Source: an uncultured Slackia sp. (lineage in GTDB: Bacteria; Actinomycetota; Coriobacteriia; Coriobacteriales; Eggerthellaceae). Taken from it: 15,531 nucleotides of DNA. Shown piece after piece: positions 1 to 8,675 of this stretch. The first letter of the stretch is position 1. The number at the start of each line of letters is the position of its first letter. The notes beneath the pieces were generated by a model, which made no database searches, was not told the origin of the DNA, and saw only the letters and a list, made by a program, of their open reading frames with translations. The translations under genes were made by a program, and so were the position numbers. Location: contig USEZ01000029.1 of the NCBI GenBank assembly GCA_900553775.1, forward strand, positions 1-15,531. The letters are read 5' to 3'.

Positions 1-1582
1 CGACGTCGGATTCGGCAAGACCGAGGTGGCGCTGCGCGCAGCGTTCAAGGCCACCCAGGACAACAAGCAGGTCATGGTGCTGTGCCCGACCACCATTTTG
101 GCGCAGCAGCACTACATCACGTTCAAAGACCGTTTCGACCCCTTCGGCGTGAAGGTCGAGGTGCTCTCGCGCTTCCGCAGCCCCGCCGAGCAGAAACGCG
201 CGCTGGAGGGATTCGCCGACGGTTCGGTGCAGGTGCTCGTGGGCACGCATCGGCTGCTATCGCGCGACGTGAATCCGCGCGATTTGGGCTTGGTCGTCAT
301 CGATGAAGAGCAGCGCTTCGGCGTGGCGCACAAAGAGCAGATGAAAAACCTGCGCGAGCAGATCGACGTTCTTACGCTGTCGGCAACGCCCATTCCGCGC
401 ACCATGCAGATGAGCCTGTCGGGAGTGCGCGATATGAGCCTGATTCTCACGCCTCCCGACAACCGCCGTCCGGTGGAGGTGCACGTGGGCGAGTGGGACG
501 TCGACGTGGTAAGCGACGCCATCAGGCGCGAGCTCACGCGCGGCGGCCAGGTGTATTACGTGAGCAACCGCGTGCGCACGATCGACGATGCCGTGGCGCG
601 TGTAGGCGAAGCCGCGGCGGAGGCCCGCGTGGGCGTGGCCCACGGCAAGATGAGCAAAGAAGAACTCGAACGCGTGATGGAGGACTTCTCCGCCGGCGCG
701 ATCGACGTGCTTGTCGCCACGACGATCATCGAAAGCGGCATCGACAACCCGCATACCAACACGCTTATCATCGAGGATTCCCAGCGTTTGGGCCTTGCCC
801 AGATGTATCAGCTCAAAGGACGCGTGGGACGCAGCTCGCAGCAGGCCTACGCCTATTTCATGTTCCCCGAAAACGTCAGCCTGACCGAAGAGGCGATGGC
901 GCGCCTCGACGCGATCAACGAACATCGAGATCTGGGAAGCGGCATGCGCGTCGCCATGCGCGACCTTGAGATTCGCGGCGCCGGCAGCTTGTTGGGGGCC
1001 GAGCAGAGCGGCAATATGAGCGGCGTGGGCTTCGACCTGTTCGCGCAGATGCTCAGCCAGGCGGTCTCCGACGCCCGCGAGGGCAGGTCCGATGCGGGCG
1101 AGGGGCTGCCCCCTGCGCTTTCCGACATCACGGTGAACGTGCCCGAGCATACCTACATTCCCGAGGAATACGTGCCGGATGCAGACGAGCGCGTGCTGCT
1201 GTACCGCAAGCTTGCGTGCGCCGAGGTGCTCGAAACCGTCGATGAACTGCTCGAACAGACGAAGGCCCGCTACGGCGCCATGCCGCAGGCGTGCGAGAAC
1301 ATGTTCGCGAAATCGCGCCTGCGCGCCTGGGCGTCGGAACATGGCGTGAAGCTGGTCAGCGTCGTGGCGGGCAAGGTGACGGTGGAGCCGATCGAGGTGG
1401 GCCGCGACGCGCTGACGCCGTTGCGGCGTTACGGCGCGCGCTACGTCGCGCAGACCTCCAAACTGTCCGTGCCTGTGAAATATTTCGGGCTCGCCGAAGG
1501 CGAAAGCCTGATCGAAGCCGTCGAAGGTCTTCTGCGCGATCTGGCCGAGGGCGCATCGCCTCGAGGAGGAAAGGCGCGATGA
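1..1582 (+). CDS. mfd: Transcription-repair coupling factor Mfd, C-terminal half (5' end outside window)
   Basis: Mfd is a cytoplasmic ATP-driven DNA translocase that removes RNA polymerase stalled at lesions and recruits UvrA. The open frame runs from base 2, so the start and the UvrB-homology and RNAP-interaction regions lie outside; 526 residues are visible. Helicase motifs appear in order: Walker A (DVGFGKTEVA, at the window edge), the DEEQRFGV Walker B box (D codon at 302), TLSATPIPRT (motif III), and the motif V/VI region with ATTIIESGIDNPHTN followed by QLKGRVGRS. The last ~150 residues match the Mfd C-terminal D7 (TRCF) domain, with the EHTYIPEEYVPDADERVLLYRK signature. The combination of RecG/Mfd-type motifs and D7 excludes RecG. 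The stop TGA overlaps the ATG of the next gene (ATGA at 1579-1582), so the two are translationally coupled. Nothing visible is broken. Confidence 0.97.
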   Translation, partial: DVGFGKTEVALRAAFKATQDNKQVMVLCPTTILAQQHYITFKDRFDPFGVKVEVLSRFRSPAEQKRALEGFADGSVQVLVGTHRLLSRDVNPRDLGLVVIDEEQRFGVAHKEQMKNLREQIDVLTLSATPIPRTMQMSLSGVRDMSLILTPPDNRRPVEVHVGEWDVDVVSDAIRRELTRGGQVYYVSNRVRTIDDAVARVGEAAAEARVGVAHGKMSKEELERVMEDFSAGAIDVLVATTIIESGIDNPHTNTLIIEDSQRLGLAQMYQLKGRVGRSSQQAYAYFMFPENVSLTEEAMARLDAINEHRDLGSGMRVAMRDLEIRGAGSLLGAEQSGNMSGVGFDLFAQMLSQAVSDAREGRSDAGEGLPPALSDITVNVPEHTYIPEEYVPDADERVLLYRKLACAEVLETVDELLEQTKARYGAMPQACENMFAKSRLRAWASEHGVKLVSVVAGKVTVEPIEVGRDALTPLRRYGARYVAQTSKLSVPVKYFGLAEGESLIEAVEGLLRDLAEGASPRGGKAR

Positions 1583-2544
1583 GCGCGCAGCGAGCAACGC
1601 GCAGCGCAAGGGCGCAATCAGGGACCGCCCGCGCCGTCTCGAAATCCAAAGCGGAGCAAGCGGGCGAAACGACACGTCGGAAGGCCCCGTCGAAGGCGGC
1701 GGGCGGCAGGGGGTCTTCGGGCGCGTCTAAGACGAAGGCATCGAAGGCTGCAGGCGCGAAGGCTCCCGCAACGAAGGCGGGAAACGGGCCGAAGCGCACG
1801 TCGGCGGCATCGAAAGGACCTGCTTCCGGAAAGAGGGGCTTTGCCGCAGCATCCCGTTCGACGAAGAGCGCGCAGACGAAGACGAAGGCGTCGGGCGGCA
1901 TCGTGCGACGCGCCATCGGCGCTTTCGCGCGCTCGTATCTTGTGCGGTTCGTGGCGGTGCTTGCGACGGTAGTGGCGGCCGTTTTCATCGTCGTGAGCGC
2001 CGTATCGGCCCAATCGGGCGTGCCTGAAGGGCAGCGCGCCGATGGGCTGCCCATCTACATAACCGACGAGATGATCGATGCGGCGCGCGCGATGCAGCAT
2101 GAATACGGGCACCCGGCCGGCTGCACGATCGCGCAGATCATCCAGGAAAGCGGGCAAGGAGCGTCGCTGTCGATGCTCGCGGAGCGCGACAACAATCTGT
2201 TCGGCATGAAATGGTCCGATTCGTTTTCGGGCAAGCACGGCGTCGTAGGTCCCGTGCAGTGGGGAACCACCGAGGAATACGACGGCGAAAGCGTTTCGAT
2301 CGATGCGTCGTTCATCGCGTTCGAAAGCAAGGAGGCGTGCATCGAATTCCGTTCGAGCGTGTTTTTGCAGGCGTCGACCTATGCCGACAATCCTACGATT
2401 CGCCGCGCCGTCGAAACGCGCAATTCGGCGCTGATGGCATGGGGATTGCAGGATGCAGGCTGGGCGACCGACAGCTCGTACGCCGAAAGCCTCGTGGCCA
2501 TCATGGACCGTTACGATTTGTATCGCTTCGACTCTTCGACGTAG
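1579..2544 (+). CDS. Membrane-anchored glucosaminidase-domain protein with basic low-complexity tail
   Basis: Predicted N-acetylglucosaminidase (peptidoglycan hydrolase, LytG/FlgJ-type glucosaminidase fold), 321 aa. The ATG at 1579 overlaps the mfd stop and follows GAGGAGGA (1563-1570); the reading frame stays open further upstream, but that part is antisense-like shadow inside mfd. Residues 1-118 are rich in Lys, Ala, Ser and Thr, like a histone H1 tail. Residues ~119-144 form one hydrophobic segment (core FVAVLATVVAAVFIVV), giving a cytoplasmic basic tail and an extracytoplasmic enzyme. The catalytic domain spans ~158-316: the family Glu is E190 in AQIIQESGQG and the DNNLFGMK motif is at 204-211. 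Family knowledge: such enzymes cleave GlcNAc-MurNAc bonds during growth or separation. The link to mfd is probably only transcriptional. The role of the tail is not known; DNA or anionic-lipid binding is conceivable. Confidence 0.9.
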   Translation: MSAQRATRSARAQSGTARAVSKSKAEQAGETTRRKAPSKAAGGRGSSGASKTKASKAAGAKAPATKAGNGPKRTSAASKGPASGKRGFAAASRSTKSAQTKTKASGGIVRRAIGAFARSYLVRFVAVLATVVAAVFIVVSAVSAQSGVPEGQRADGLPIYITDEMIDAARAMQHEYGHPAGCTIAQIIQESGQGASLSMLAERDNNLFGMKWSDSFSGKHGVVGPVQWGTTEEYDGESVSIDASFIAFESKEACIEFRSSVFLQASTYADNPTIRRAVETRNSALMAWGLQDAGWATDSSYAESLVAIMDRYDLYRFDSST

Positions 2545-2561
2545 GAGGACATGCCGTTTCT

Positions 2562-4205
2562 CTAGAACGCGAAGCGCGCCGACGGCTTTTCGACCGTGTT
2601 TCGCGCCTGTTCCCGCATGCGCACGAGCATTCCCAATGCCTGGGCGGCATGCATCTTTCGCAGCCGTTCGCATTGGGCGAAAAAGCGCTCGTCGTTATCG
2701 TAGAACCCCGCATCGGCCAGGCGCGAAACGGCGCGGACCGAACGTCTGTCGGCGATAAGCGTGCAGGCCGCATCGGCGTTTTTGCCAAGCTGTCCGGCGA
2801 ACGATTCAAGCGTCTCGGAGTCGATCGTGACCTTTCCCGCGAGGCGGTCGACGATGGATTCGGTCTTGGCTTGAAACGGCCGGTCTCCCGCAAGCAGCTC
2901 ATCGTAGGCGCGCATATCGAACGGTGCGGAAAACGCGCCGTCCGTCGCCGCGTCGGTCTGCTCGTATGTTCCGTCGCTTTGCTCGCGATACGCCCGAGGC
3001 GTGAAAATCGCGCGTGCGCCCGAAAAAACGAATACCGTCGTCGCAAGCGATTCGATGAAAATCCTGCTTCCTTCGAACGAGCGCTCTCCGATGCTGAGAA
3101 TGCTACGCGGTATTCGTACGGGAGATTGCAATGCGGCATGCACGAAGCATCCTCTGCCGACGGCTTCGAGCGTATCCGCAAGCACGATGCGGCACGCCCC
3201 GCTGCAGGCGTTGCCGTCTTCGATCGTGCGCACGTTGCTTCCGACGATGACCGAATGGACGCTCGACGGCAGCGCCCGGCGGCCGATGCGCACGACAGGC
3301 GCCGTTCCGATGCCGTCGGGAATGTCGACCGATCGCGCATCGTCTGCGGTCGCGACGAGCACGGCGCCGTCGTCGTCGAAGTCGAACACGGCCCCGTCGA
3401 TGATGCGATAGGCGGCTGACACGCACCGCCTGCCGTCTGCCCTCAAGGTTCGCGCGAAGTCGGTCGAAGGGTCTGCGACCCAGAGAAGCGCAGGATCGAT
3501 GCCGTCGGGCGCCGCTTCGAGGCTGTCGGGGCATACGATACGACGAGGCGGATGCGGGGTGTGCAAGAAGGCGTCTTCGCGGATGCGCCTGACGCCCTGC
3601 CGTATCTCGATGCGCTCGCCGTAAGGATAGGCGTGGGCGATAAGCGTTTCGCCGTCGTGGGAATACAGCGACCCGTCTTCGGCGAACAGCGTCGCGCTGC
3701 CGGGGTCGACCAGGTACTCGACCGCATCGGGATAGCGCGTGAGCTTGCTCCAGCGCACCATGCGCAAGCCGAAGCGCGCAAGCGTCGAGGGAAGCGCGGC
3801 GCATTCGAAGCACAAAGGCGAAAGCGATCCGTCGCTTATCTCTTCGACGCCTTCGGGCACGATAAGCGCTCGCAGGCCAACGCCGTAGGAAAGCCAGGGC
3901 CGAAACGCGTCGGCGGCGATGCGAACGAGGGGCATGCCGCGAATCGTCGCAGGCAGATGCAGGATAAGCCCGCTGTCGGGAAGCGATGCGTCGCGCACGA
4001 GCGCGTGCAGGTCGGCGGCCAGCAGGGCGAAGCCGTCTTGTTCGGGCCAAAGGACCAAAGGCCCCGCCGCCGAGCAGAGCGCGTCGGCCTGCCCGTCGTC
4101 GAGATGCACCGGGTTGGCTCGGCAGCGCCGTACCACGTCGTCAAGCGGCGTTGAGGTATCGGCGAACAGCATCGCTGAAAGCGCTTCGCGCGCGGTATCG
4201 TTCAT
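2562..4205 (-). CDS. BspA-type leucine-rich-repeat protein, cytoplasmic
   Basis: Protein of 547 aa without an identified enzyme. The start is chosen at 4205 because GGAGG lies 7 nt upstream of that ATG; an upstream in-frame ATG at 4271 has no such signal. Several irregular repeats resemble the LRR_5/BspA (TpLRR) type, with patterns such as LILHLPATIRGMPLVRIAADAF (first part ~80-101), LRALIVPEGVEEIS (111-124), IEIRQGVRRIREDAF (199-213), HSVIVGSNVRTIED (317-330) and VRIPRSILSIGERSFEG (363-379). There is no signal peptide and no cell-wall anchor, unlike secreted BspA proteins. The last ~120 residues are helical and charged, perhaps a separate module. It converges on the glucosaminidase gene with 17 bp between stops and diverges from the VWA/MoxR operon across 141 bp. 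Function unknown; a protein-interaction role is inferred from the repeats only. Confidence 0.85.
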   Translation of the reverse strand: MNDTAREALSAMLFADTSTPLDDVVRRCRANPVHLDDGQADALCSAAGPLVLWPEQDGFALLAADLHALVRDASLPDSGLILHLPATIRGMPLVRIAADAFRPWLSYGVGLRALIVPEGVEEISDGSLSPLCFECAALPSTLARFGLRMVRWSKLTRYPDAVEYLVDPGSATLFAEDGSLYSHDGETLIAHAYPYGERIEIRQGVRRIREDAFLHTPHPPRRIVCPDSLEAAPDGIDPALLWVADPSTDFARTLRADGRRCVSAAYRIIDGAVFDFDDDGAVLVATADDARSVDIPDGIGTAPVVRIGRRALPSSVHSVIVGSNVRTIEDGNACSGACRIVLADTLEAVGRGCFVHAALQSPVRIPRSILSIGERSFEGSRIFIESLATTVFVFSGARAIFTPRAYREQSDGTYEQTDAATDGAFSAPFDMRAYDELLAGDRPFQAKTESIVDRLAGKVTIDSETLESFAGQLGKNADAACTLIADRRSVRAVSRLADAGFYDNDERFFAQCERLRKMHAAQALGMLVRMREQARNTVEKPSARFAF

Positions 4206-4250
4206 AAAGGCCTCCGAATCGCATCCGGGTCGGCGAATGCCCGTATCGCC

Positions 4251-4256
4251 ATAGTA
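4251..4256 (-). promoter_or_regulatory. Possible -10 box (TACTAT) for the LRR gene
   Basis: On the minus strand TACTAT lies about 45 nt upstream of the LRR start codon, in the only space available for a promoter. No recognisable -35 hexamer is found at the usual distance. Low confidence. Confidence 0.3.
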
Positions 4257-4302
4257 GCGCACCCGCGGCATCGGCGGGCGTCCGCGTCGCGCGCCGTTGC
4301 GC

Positions 4303-4308
4303 TATGAT
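4303..4308 (+). promoter_or_regulatory. Possible -10 box (TATGAT) for the VWA/MoxR operon
   Basis: TATGAT lies 38 nt upstream of the first start codon of the operon. The hexamer 17 nt before it (GTCCGC) does not match a -35 box, so this is only a candidate. It would be divergent from the TACTAT box at 4251-4256. Confidence 0.35.
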
Positions 4309-4346
4309 GCGTTCTCAAGGAAAGGCCGTTCAAAAAGGGGGCGCCC

Positions 4347-6044
4347 ATGGCGCATCATGCAGATGGTTCTTTTGCGCATCCCATCGATCGGGCGGGCTGC
4401 GCGCGGCCTTTTTCGGACGATCTTGCCCTCGAGCTGCTCGGCTACGCGAAAGAGGCGCTTCTGGTGGGGCTTCGATTCCTCGAGCCCGCCATTTCGCATC
4501 TGGAATGCGTGCCCTGCGCAGGTTCCCTTTTCGCAACCGACGGAGCGCGCCTGTATTACGATGCGGGGCGGGTCGTGCGCTCGTTTTCCGAGGAGCCGGC
4601 GCGTCTTTCCCGCGATGTTTTGCACATGGTGCTGCATTGCCTGTTCCGCCATCCGTTCTCGAATGCCTCGCTGCGTCCTGCCTTGTGGGATCTTGCATGC
4701 GACGTGGCGGTCGAAAGCTGCATGAGCGATTTGGGGCACGACGCGCTTTCGTGCCGGCGCTCTTCGATGCAAGAGCCGCATCGGGCGCGCCTTCTGCGCG
4801 ATATGCCGCTCGTGACGGCCGAATCGCTGTACTACCGCTTCGTCGACGAGGGCTTGGACGACGAAGCGGCGCTCGACCTGCGGCGTGCATTCTTCGTCGA
4901 CGACCATGCGCTTTGGGCGCGCGGCACGGCCGCCGCCTCCGGTGCATCGCGGGCCGCGGCGCCCGCCGGTTCATCCGATTTTGACGGCATGGCCGATGCC
5001 TGCGAGCAGGAATCGGCCACCGAGGCGGACGATGTCTGCCCGCAGCGCGGCAGGATGCCCGAGGCCGATTGCGAATCGAGCGGCGAGCGGCAGGCCGATT
5101 TCGCCGACGATGCGCTTGCCTCGATGATGCTGTCGTATGCCGCGGCCGCCCGCACGCAAGGCGCCGATGCTTCGAAGACGGGTTGCGGAGCAGGCGGCAT
5201 TCCTTCGCCCGACGCCGCCGCAATCGCCGCGCCCGAACCCCAGCAACGCACGCGTCCCGTTCCCACCGACGCTTTCAACGAGTCCATGAGGACGCGCTGG
5301 CGCGAGATATCGCTGCGCGCCGACGTGGCGCTCGACGATTTCTCGCAGCTGTGGGGCGCCTTCGGCGGCGAGTTCTCCTTGGCGCTGAAACGCTCCAACG
5401 TCGAACGCGTCGATTACGGCGAATTCCTGCGGCGTTTCGTGTCGCGCGACGAGCAGCTGAGGATCAACGACGAAGAGTTCGACTACGTGTATTACTGCTA
5501 CGGACTTTCCTTGTTCGGGTCCATGCCGCTGGTCGAGCCGCTCGAATACGCCGATGACGGCCGCATTCGCGATTTCGTCATCGCCATCGACACGTCGGCA
5601 TCGACGAAGGGCGACACGGCGGCCGCTTTCGTCAGGCGCACGTGCGACATTCTCGACGACGCGGGCATGTTCTGCGATTCGCTCAATCTGTATCTCGTCC
5701 AATGCGATGCGCAGGTCCAAGACGTCGCGCGCATCCGAAGCAGGGCGGAAGCGCGCGCATGGGCCGAGGCCCTCGATATCAAGGGCCTCGGAGGAACGGA
5801 TTTCCGCCCCGTGTTCTCCTACGTCGACGGGCTTGTCGATTCGGGCGAGCTTCCGCATTTGAAGGGCCTGCTTTATTTCACCGACGGGCAGGGGGCCTAT
5901 CCGCGGTCGAAGCCGCGCTACGACGTGGCGTTCGTCTTGACGGACGACGCATACGCCGAAGAACCGGACGTGCCGCCGTGGGCGATGCGCGTCGAGCTTG
6001 ATTCAGGCGAATTCCGCACGGGCGACAAGGAGGATGCGCGATGA
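4347..6044 (+). CDS. VWA-like domain protein with DUF2201-type metallopeptidase-like N-terminus
   Basis: 565-aa partner of the MoxR ATPase that follows. The ATG at 4347 is preceded by AAGGGGGC. The N-terminal ~180 residues resemble the DUF2201 (putative metallopeptidase) region: the zincin-like helix reads VLHMVLHCLFRH with H93, H97 and H102, but the catalytic Glu expected in HExxH is Met94, so peptidase activity is doubtful. Residues ~190-310 are an Ala/Asp/Glu-rich linker of low conservation. The C-terminal ~180 residues are a VWA-like domain with a complete-looking metal-ion-dependent adhesion site: D415, S417 and S419 in IDTSAST, T484 in GLGGTDFRP, and D513 in LLYFTDGQG. No signal peptide, so cytoplasmic. 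The stop overlaps the next ATG (6041-6044). In MoxR systems the VWA protein acts as adaptor to substrates; the substrate here is not evident. Confidence 0.88.
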   Translation: MAHHADGSFAHPIDRAGCARPFSDDLALELLGYAKEALLVGLRFLEPAISHLECVPCAGSLFATDGARLYYDAGRVVRSFSEEPARLSRDVLHMVLHCLFRHPFSNASLRPALWDLACDVAVESCMSDLGHDALSCRRSSMQEPHRARLLRDMPLVTAESLYYRFVDEGLDDEAALDLRRAFFVDDHALWARGTAAASGASRAAAPAGSSDFDGMADACEQESATEADDVCPQRGRMPEADCESSGERQADFADDALASMMLSYAAAARTQGADASKTGCGAGGIPSPDAAAIAAPEPQQRTRPVPTDAFNESMRTRWREISLRADVALDDFSQLWGAFGGEFSLALKRSNVERVDYGEFLRRFVSRDEQLRINDEEFDYVYYCYGLSLFGSMPLVEPLEYADDGRIRDFVIAIDTSASTKGDTAAAFVRRTCDILDDAGMFCDSLNLYLVQCDAQVQDVARIRSRAEARAWAEALDIKGLGGTDFRPVFSYVDGLVDSGELPHLKGLLYFTDGQGAYPRSKPRYDVAFVLTDDAYAEEPDVPPWAMRVELDSGEFRTGDKEDAR

Positions 6045-7585
6045 ATATCCGGCAAGCGAAAGAAGAGGTGGCTCGCGCGGTCGAAGTCTATCTCGCCAAA
6101 GACGACAACGGCTCCTACCTCATTCCTATCGAACGGCAACGGCCGCTCTTTTTGATCGGCGCGCCCGGCGTGGGAAAGACGGCCATCATGGAGCAGGTGG
6201 CTTGGGAGATGGGAATCGGGCTGGTGAGCTATTCCATGACGCATCACACGCGCCAAAGCGCGCTCGGCCTGCCGTATATCGCGACGCGTTCGTTCGAGGG
6301 CGAGACGTTTTCCGTGTCGGAGTACACCATGAGCGAAATCATCGCGTCGGTATATGAAAGCATGGAGGAAACGGGCAGGCGCGAAGGGATTTTGTTCCTC
6401 GACGAAATCAATTGCGTTTCGGAGACGCTTACGCCCGCCATCCTGCAATTCTTGCAATATAAGGTGTTCGGGCGCCATAGGGTGCCGCAGGGCTGGGTGG
6501 TGGTCACGGCGGGCAACCCGTCCGAATACAATCGCAGCACGCATGATTTCGACGTGGCCACGTGGGACCGGCTCAAGCGCATCGACGTCGAGCCCGATTA
6601 CGAGGCGTGGAGAACCTATGCGCGCACGACGCGCGTGCATCCGGCGATCCTTGCGTATCTCGATGCGGAAACGTCTGATTTCTATCATATCGAGACGACG
6701 CTCGACGGCAAGGCGTTCGTCACGGCGCGCGGATGGGACGATCTGTCGCGCGTGATGCGCGTATACGAGATGCGCGGCATTCCCGTGACCGAACGGCTGA
6801 TCGCCCAGTATGTGCAAGACCCGCGCACGGCCAAGCGTTTCGCGGTGTATTACGATTTGTTCAACAAGTACCGTTCCGATTATCGGATCGACGCGATCGT
6901 GGCGGGTACGGCCGAAGCGTCCGTCCTCGAGCGCGCCAAAGCCGCGCCTTTCGACGAGCGCGTCGCGCTTGTCGGTTTGCTGACAAGCGCGATCGCGGGC
7001 AGGTTTCATGCGCTCATGCTGCAAGACGGGGCGGCCGAGCATGCCTTCGATGCGGTGAAGGCGATAGCAGACGCCTGCGAGGAAGGCGTCCTTGACGCGG
7101 CCGATGTCCGCGTCGCATGCTCGAAGGCGGCGCTCGATTACGAGACGCGGGCGCACGAAGGCAGGCGAAGCAGACTTATGTCGGCCGACGAGGCCTCGCG
7201 GCTTTCGGGCGCCGCGCGCTTTTTGCGCTCATGCTCCGACGACGTATGCGCCCTTGGCCCCGAGCAGGTCAAAGAACGCTTCTCGGCGTATGCGGCGACG
7301 CTCGATGCGGCCGTGGCGGACGCGGGGTGCGCGCTCGACAACGTCTATGCGTTTCTCGACGAGGCATTCGGCGCGGGAAAGGAAACGCTGCTTTTCACCA
7401 CCGACGTTTCGGCCGATGCTTCGACGGTCTCATACATCGCCCGATACGGATCGCAAAGCTACAGCCGGCATAGCAGCGAGCTCATACTCGACGATCGCGC
7501 GGCGGCGTTGCAGGAACGCGCGATGCGGGCTGTTCGCGACGCGGATGCGGCAAAGGGTCGCGGCGAGGGTCCGCTTCCACGATAA
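6041..7585 (+). CDS. MoxR-type AAA+ ATPase
   Basis: 514-aa ATPase coupled by ATGA to the VWA-like gene, with AAGGAGG just upstream inside it. Walker A is GAPGVGKT (40-47), Walker B ILFLDEIN (D121, E122), sensor 1 Asn159 in TAGNPSEYN, and the arginine-finger region DRLKRID (R177 or R180). These, and the pairing with a VWA protein, fit the MoxR branch, whose members (RavA-ViaA, NorQ-NorD and others) use ATP to remodel or load metal into client proteins. The ATPase core ends near residue 280; the remaining ~230 residues are mostly helical and specific to this subgroup, and I recognise no domain in them. Acts in the cytoplasm, probably as a hexamer with the preceding protein. The client is unknown. 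Confidence 0.92.
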   Translation: MNIRQAKEEVARAVEVYLAKDDNGSYLIPIERQRPLFLIGAPGVGKTAIMEQVAWEMGIGLVSYSMTHHTRQSALGLPYIATRSFEGETFSVSEYTMSEIIASVYESMEETGRREGILFLDEINCVSETLTPAILQFLQYKVFGRHRVPQGWVVVTAGNPSEYNRSTHDFDVATWDRLKRIDVEPDYEAWRTYARTTRVHPAILAYLDAETSDFYHIETTLDGKAFVTARGWDDLSRVMRVYEMRGIPVTERLIAQYVQDPRTAKRFAVYYDLFNKYRSDYRIDAIVAGTAEASVLERAKAAPFDERVALVGLLTSAIAGRFHALMLQDGAAEHAFDAVKAIADACEEGVLDAADVRVACSKAALDYETRAHEGRRSRLMSADEASRLSGAARFLRSCSDDVCALGPEQVKERFSAYAATLDAAVADAGCALDNVYAFLDEAFGAGKETLLFTTDVSADASTVSYIARYGSQSYSRHSSELILDDRAAALQERAMRAVRDADAAKGRGEGPLPR

Positions 7586-7615
7586 TGTCGGTGTCATCAT
7601 CGAGAAAGGACGGCC

Positions 7616-8410
7616 ATGGCCGACAACGTATTCCAATTTCCCGGGGCGAAAGCATCCGGCTCGCCCGATCCGGCGAAAAGCGTCTTTCAGGTCAAGGCGA
7701 CGATTCTGTATACGGATCCTGTCGTGTGGCGGCGCTTCCTCATCCCTGCCGACGATACGTTTTTCATGCTGGGCGACGCGGTGCTCGCCGCCTTCGAATG
7801 GAGCGGCGAATACGGGTTCTACTTCCGCAAAGGCGGCATGTTTCTCGACGACCCGGTGCTCATGCAGGACAACGCCGCGATGCCGCGCATGAAAGGCGAG
7901 GTGCATATCGCCGCCGAGGAAAAAAGGATCTGCGACCTGCTCAAGGCGGGCGAGCGCGTGTCGTTTTTCTACGACATGGAGGACTACTGGGAGGTCGAGG
8001 TCGAAATCGAGCGGATCGCCCTCGACGATGAAACGACGTTCCCATTCATGCCCGTGTGCCTGGATGGCGCGAATGCCGCGCCGCCCGAGGGTGTCGGCGG
8101 AACGGTGGGATATGCCGATTTCTGCGAGGTGCTGAACAATCCGCTCGATGCGCGCCATAAGGAGACGCGCGAATGGCTGGGTCTTGCACCAGGGGAGCGT
8201 TTCGACCCCGGACGATTCAGCATCTTCGACGTGAATGCGGCCTTCGCCATCGAGACGATCGACGATTACGAGCAGGATATCCTGCCCGATAACGAGGCCG
8301 ACCTGCGCGAATTCTGCAAGATGCTGCTGGCCGAGAAGATGTCGATGCACGCATGCGCCGAAGTGGGCATGCGCGCCATGCAGGATGAGAAAGGCCAAGG
8401 CGTTCATTAG
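7616..8410 (+). CDS. pRiA4b ORF-3-like (PRiA4_ORF3) domain protein
   Basis: 264-aa soluble protein of unknown biochemical function. The ATG at 7616 is preceded by GAAAGGA (7604-7610) and lies 30 nt after the MoxR stop, so co-transcription is likely. Residues ~23-130 match the plasmid pRiA4b ORF-3 family: a beta-strand with VFQVKATILYTDPVVWRRFLIP (first 20 residues from V23), the WRR signature at 38-40, then DDTFFMLGDAVLAAFEWSGEYGFYF and the later FFYDMEDYWEVEVEIERI strand. The C-terminal ~100 residues are acidic and helical without a known domain. The family is common in bacterial chromosomes and mobile elements and no mechanism is established. Being third in a MoxR/VWA operon suggests but does not show participation in the same process. 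Confidence 0.88.
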   Translation: MADNVFQFPGAKASGSPDPAKSVFQVKATILYTDPVVWRRFLIPADDTFFMLGDAVLAAFEWSGEYGFYFRKGGMFLDDPVLMQDNAAMPRMKGEVHIAAEEKRICDLLKAGERVSFFYDMEDYWEVEVEIERIALDDETTFPFMPVCLDGANAAPPEGVGGTVGYADFCEVLNNPLDARHKETREWLGLAPGERFDPGRFSIFDVNAAFAIETIDDYEQDILPDNEADLREFCKMLLAEKMSMHACAEVGMRAMQDEKGQGVH

Positions 8411-8475
8411 CGCCGTCGCGAGGCGTCGCCGTGCGTTCGGGCGCGGCGGCCGTCCAGGCGTGCTGCCGTTCTCAG

Positions 8476-8510
8476 GCGGGCCGTTCATCGCGAGCGGCCT
8501 GCTTTGCTTG
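8476..8510 (+). terminator. Weak candidate terminator after the MoxR operon
   Basis: GCGGGCCG (8476-8483) can pair with CGGCCTGC (8495-8502) with one mismatch around an 11-nt loop, followed by TTTGCTTG. The T tract is poor, so this may be only a chance GC-rich stem. The surrounding space 8411-8675 shows no gene that I can support on either strand. Confidence 0.3.
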
Positions 8511-8633
8511 CGTGCTTCGGGCCGGGTATCCGATAAGGCATGGCCGGTTTCGGCGGAGCGGTTCTGCCGGTCGCGTTCGGTAAGTCGTTGCGTCCGTCGG
8601 TAAAAATGGTGCCGCCGTGCTCTCAAAAAGCGC

Positions 8634-8639
8634 TACCAT
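8634..8639 (+). promoter_or_regulatory. Possible -10 box (TACCAT) for the NifX-like gene
   Basis: TACCAT lies 37 nt before the GTG start and is followed by an A-rich leader (ACAGGAAAAGG). The sequence 17 nt upstream does not resemble TTGACA. Candidate only; a promoter must exist in this gap because the upstream operon seems to end before it. Confidence 0.3.
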
Positions 8640-8675
8640 ACAGGAAAAGGCGTATCCGAAACGAGAGAAAGCACG

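Noticed and set aside
257..1675. Long minus-strand open frame opposite mfd (472 codons)
   Set aside because: It is antisense to a clear Mfd sequence, has Arg/His-rich random-looking composition and no domain; a typical result of high-GC coding DNA.
2211..3419. Plus-strand frame of 402 codons running over the glucosaminidase end and the LRR gene
   Set aside because: Arg/His-rich shadow of two better-supported genes, with no start signal.
8385..8603. Frame MRKAKAFISAVARRRR... after the pRiA4b-like gene
   Set aside because: It overlaps the end of the pRiA4b-like gene, is Arg-rich, and has no convincing SD or domain.
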